Shown: piece by piece, positions 62,554 to 64,000 of the stretch
Layout of the letters: each line of letters begins with the position of its first letter
How positions within the stretch are numbered: the stretch's first letter is position 1
DNA from: Nesterenkonia sandarakina
GTDB taxonomy: Bacteria; Actinomycetota; Actinomycetes; Actinomycetales; Micrococcaceae
DNA: 64,000 nt
NCBI RefSeq assembly: GCF_013410215.1
Contig: NZ_JACCFQ010000001.1
Coordinates: 744,001-808,000 of the forward strand
Direction: 5' to 3'
Translations under genes and position numbers: made by a program
Notes under the pieces: generated by a model
What the model was told of the DNA's origin: nothing
Seen by the model: only the letters and a program-made list of their open reading frames with translations
Databases searched by the model: none

Positions 62554-63248
62554 CTCCGCGCCTCGAGCACGAAGAACATGAAGCAGATGAAGGAACGCCC
62601 CACCAGTGGCGGTGGGATCAGCTCCAGCGGAGTGTTCGGGTCATAGGGCGGTTCGGTGATCGAGGAGATCTCGAAGCCGGCCTGCGTGAACGCCGCGGTG
62701 ATCGCCGGCAGCGGGCGGTGCCAGTAGGTCAGCGTCGCCTCCTGACCCGCGAAAGTGAACTCATCGGAGAACTGGGTCCTCGCGAAGTAATCGGCCTTCG
62801 GGTGATTCAGCATGTAGGCGTAGGGGTGGTTGACCGAGAGGATCAGCCTGCCGCCGGGCTTGAGCACACGGTGCAGCTCCGCCAGCGCCGCCGTCCAGTC
62901 CTCGAGGTAGTGCAGCACCAGGGAGCCGACCACGTCGTCGAAGGAATCATCCGGGTAGGGCAGTGGCTCGCCGAGGTCGGCCACGCGCAGGTCCGCGTCC
63001 GCACCGAGTCGCTGGCGCGCAATCTCCACCATCTCCGGGCTCAGGTCGAAGCCGACGACGTCGGCGCCCCGGTCGATCAGCGCAGCCGCCAGAGGCCCGG
63101 AGCCGCAGCCGGCGTCGAGCACCCGGCGCCCGGCCACATCACCCGCCAGATCGATCATCGCGGGGCGCTCATAGTGCCCGTTCACGAAGTTGGATTCGTT
63201 GTCTGCCGCGTAGGCCGCAGCGAAACTGTCATAGGGCGCTGTCTGCAT
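62550..63248 (-). CDS. Class I SAM-dependent methyltransferase
   Basis: 232 residues. VLDAGCGSGPLAAALIDRG is motif I, VVGFDLSPEMVEIARQRLG the acidic loop, FDDVVGSLVLHYLEDW motif II and LHRVLKPGGRLILSVNHPY motif III, typical of UbiE-like methyltransferases. Substrate unknown. Convergent with the MFS gene. Confidence 0.88.
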   Translation of the reverse strand: MQTAPYDSFAAAYAADNESNFVNGHYERPAMIDLAGDVAGRRVLDAGCGSGPLAAALIDRGADVVGFDLSPEMVEIARQRLGADADLRVADLGEPLPYPDDSFDDVVGSLVLHYLEDWTAALAELHRVLKPGGRLILSVNHPYAYMLNHPKADYFARTQFSDEFTFAGQEATLTYWHRPLPAITAAFTQAGFEISSITEPPYDPNTPLELIPPPLVGRSFICFMFFVLEARS

Positions 63249-63370
63249 TGCGTGGACTCCCGTTCATAGGCTCGGCATGAGAAACCCCCTGAGCAGCCCA
63301 TTTCAGCACGTTCGGCGTCCCGTGACCGGAGCAACACCCGAAACCCGCTCACCCGGTTGGAGATGGGAGT

Positions 63371-64000
63371 TCACACAGCGCGCGTAAGCTGGTCCGCTCC
63401 CAGCATCCTGCGTCGGACCATGGCGCTGAGCTGCTCAGCAAGCAGCACCACGACCAGGATCATGAGGATGATCGCGAATGCCGTGTCGAATTGGCGCAGA
63501 GTGAATGCCGTGGTCAGCTCCCCGCCGATGCCACCTGCACCGACCATCCCCAGCACGGTGGCACCGCGGATCGACTTCTCCAGGCAATAGAGGCTGGTCG
63601 CGGTGAACGAGGCGAATGATGCCGGCAGCACGGCCCCGACCACGATTGAGATCTCGTTGGCCCCGGTGGAGCGCAACGCGTCGATGGGCCCGCGCTCAAC
63701 CTCCTCGATCCGCTCGGCGAAGAATCGTCCGGCGAAGCCGATCACGTCCACGGCGATCGCTAGGATCCCCGCCAGCGGACCCAGGCCCACGGCCATGACG
63801 AAGATCAAGGCCCAGACGAGGTCGGGGATTGCGCGAAGCGACGTGAGCATGAACCGCACCGCATGCGCCAACGGCTTCCACGGGGTGGTGTTCTGTGCGG
63901 CCAGAAGGGCAGCGGGCACGCTGAGCACCACCCCGATGATGGTGCCGATCAGCGCGATCTCGATGGTCTCCAGCATCGCTTCTGCGAAGTTGGGAAACCG
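63371..64000 (-). CDS. Phosphonate/phosphate-ester ABC transporter permease (PhnE type), 5' end cut by window
   Basis: About 210 codons are visible, entering from the right edge as RFPNFAEAMLETIEIALIGT. The conserved permease loop RSTGANEISIVVGAVLPASF is the EAA motif, and GMVGAGGIGGELTTAFTLRQ the PhnE C-terminal landmark. Its start is outside. A PhnC/PhnD pair is expected upstream, beyond the window. Confidence 0.88.
   Translation of the reverse strand, partial: RFPNFAEAMLETIEIALIGTIIGVVLSVPAALLAAQNTTPWKPLAHAVRFMLTSLRAIPDLVWALIFVMAVGLGPLAGILAIAVDVIGFAGRFFAERIEEVERGPIDALRSTGANEISIVVGAVLPASFASFTATSLYCLEKSIRGATVLGMVGAGGIGGELTTAFTLRQFDTAFAIILMILVVVLLAEQLSAMVRRRMLGADQLTRAV

Overview
The window is high-GC actinobacterial DNA. 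Supporting signs are a DtxR/IdeR-like iron box, an HspR (HAIR) operator in front of clpB, a DUF3073 protein, a prenyltransferase of the C50-carotenoid type, many GTG starts and an apparently leaderless promoter. A Micrococcales/Micrococcaceae host (Nesterenkonia- or Arthrobacter-like) fits, but that is inference. No rRNA, tRNA, CRISPR array, integrase or transposase was recognised.

Layout. 1-2.2 kb: iron(III) ABC uptake genes (permease cut by the window edge, lipoprotein) behind an iron box. 2.3-6.9 kb: a tightly overlapping nucleoside hydrolase and ECF transporter operon (S, T and fused A-A'). 7-9.7 kb: an efflux operon (MFS, TetR, LysE) with a palindromic operator on its promoter. 9.7-15.3 kb: sir2, DUF3073, ogt, a RibD/DHFR-like gene bracketed by two palindromic repeats, and clpB. 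15.3-39.2 kb: an accessory stretch of small, loosely packed genes with less extreme base composition. It holds a bacteriocin-like two-gene unit whose signal peptide has an in-frame TGA, a GNAT with no normal start codon, a CrtI/CrtEb-like pair, two aminoglycoside-phosphotransferase-fold kinases, Nudix, GNAT, methyltransferase, LysR/PhzF, Lrp/rhodanese, a LacI-DapA-like-Nramp-like catabolic unit, an HxlR/quinone-reductase pair and a frameshifted GNAT remnant. 39.2-53.5 kb: YfcC carrier, AarF/UbiB kinase, PadR and MarR regulators, an MMPL exporter, a sigma factor, intergenic repeats, PAP2, TetR/SDR, aldo-keto reductase and three alpha/beta hydrolases. 53.6-59.1 kb: a complete Dpp-type peptide ABC operon. 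59.3-64 kb: a butanediol-dehydrogenase-like enzyme, a HAD dehalogenase, an MFS carrier, a methyltransferase and a partial PhnE permease.

How genes work together. Several regulator/target pairs come with visible operators: LysR-PhzF (two identical half-site pairs 32 bp apart), LacI-DapA/Nramp (16-bp palindrome), HxlR-quinone reductase (TACT-N5-AGTA), TetR-MFS (11-bp arms on the -10), TetR-SDR, PadR and MarR-MMPL.

Most notable: (1) an ECF transporter fused ATPase with one predicted active and one predicted dead ATP site; (2) the disrupted bacteriocin-like precursor with a two-TM partner; (3) an Nramp-family carrier lacking the metal ligands, in an aldolase operon; (4) a palindromic repeat family placed at gene 3' ends; (5) a perfect DosR-type core box and a 58-bp tandem repeat around an ECF sigma factor.
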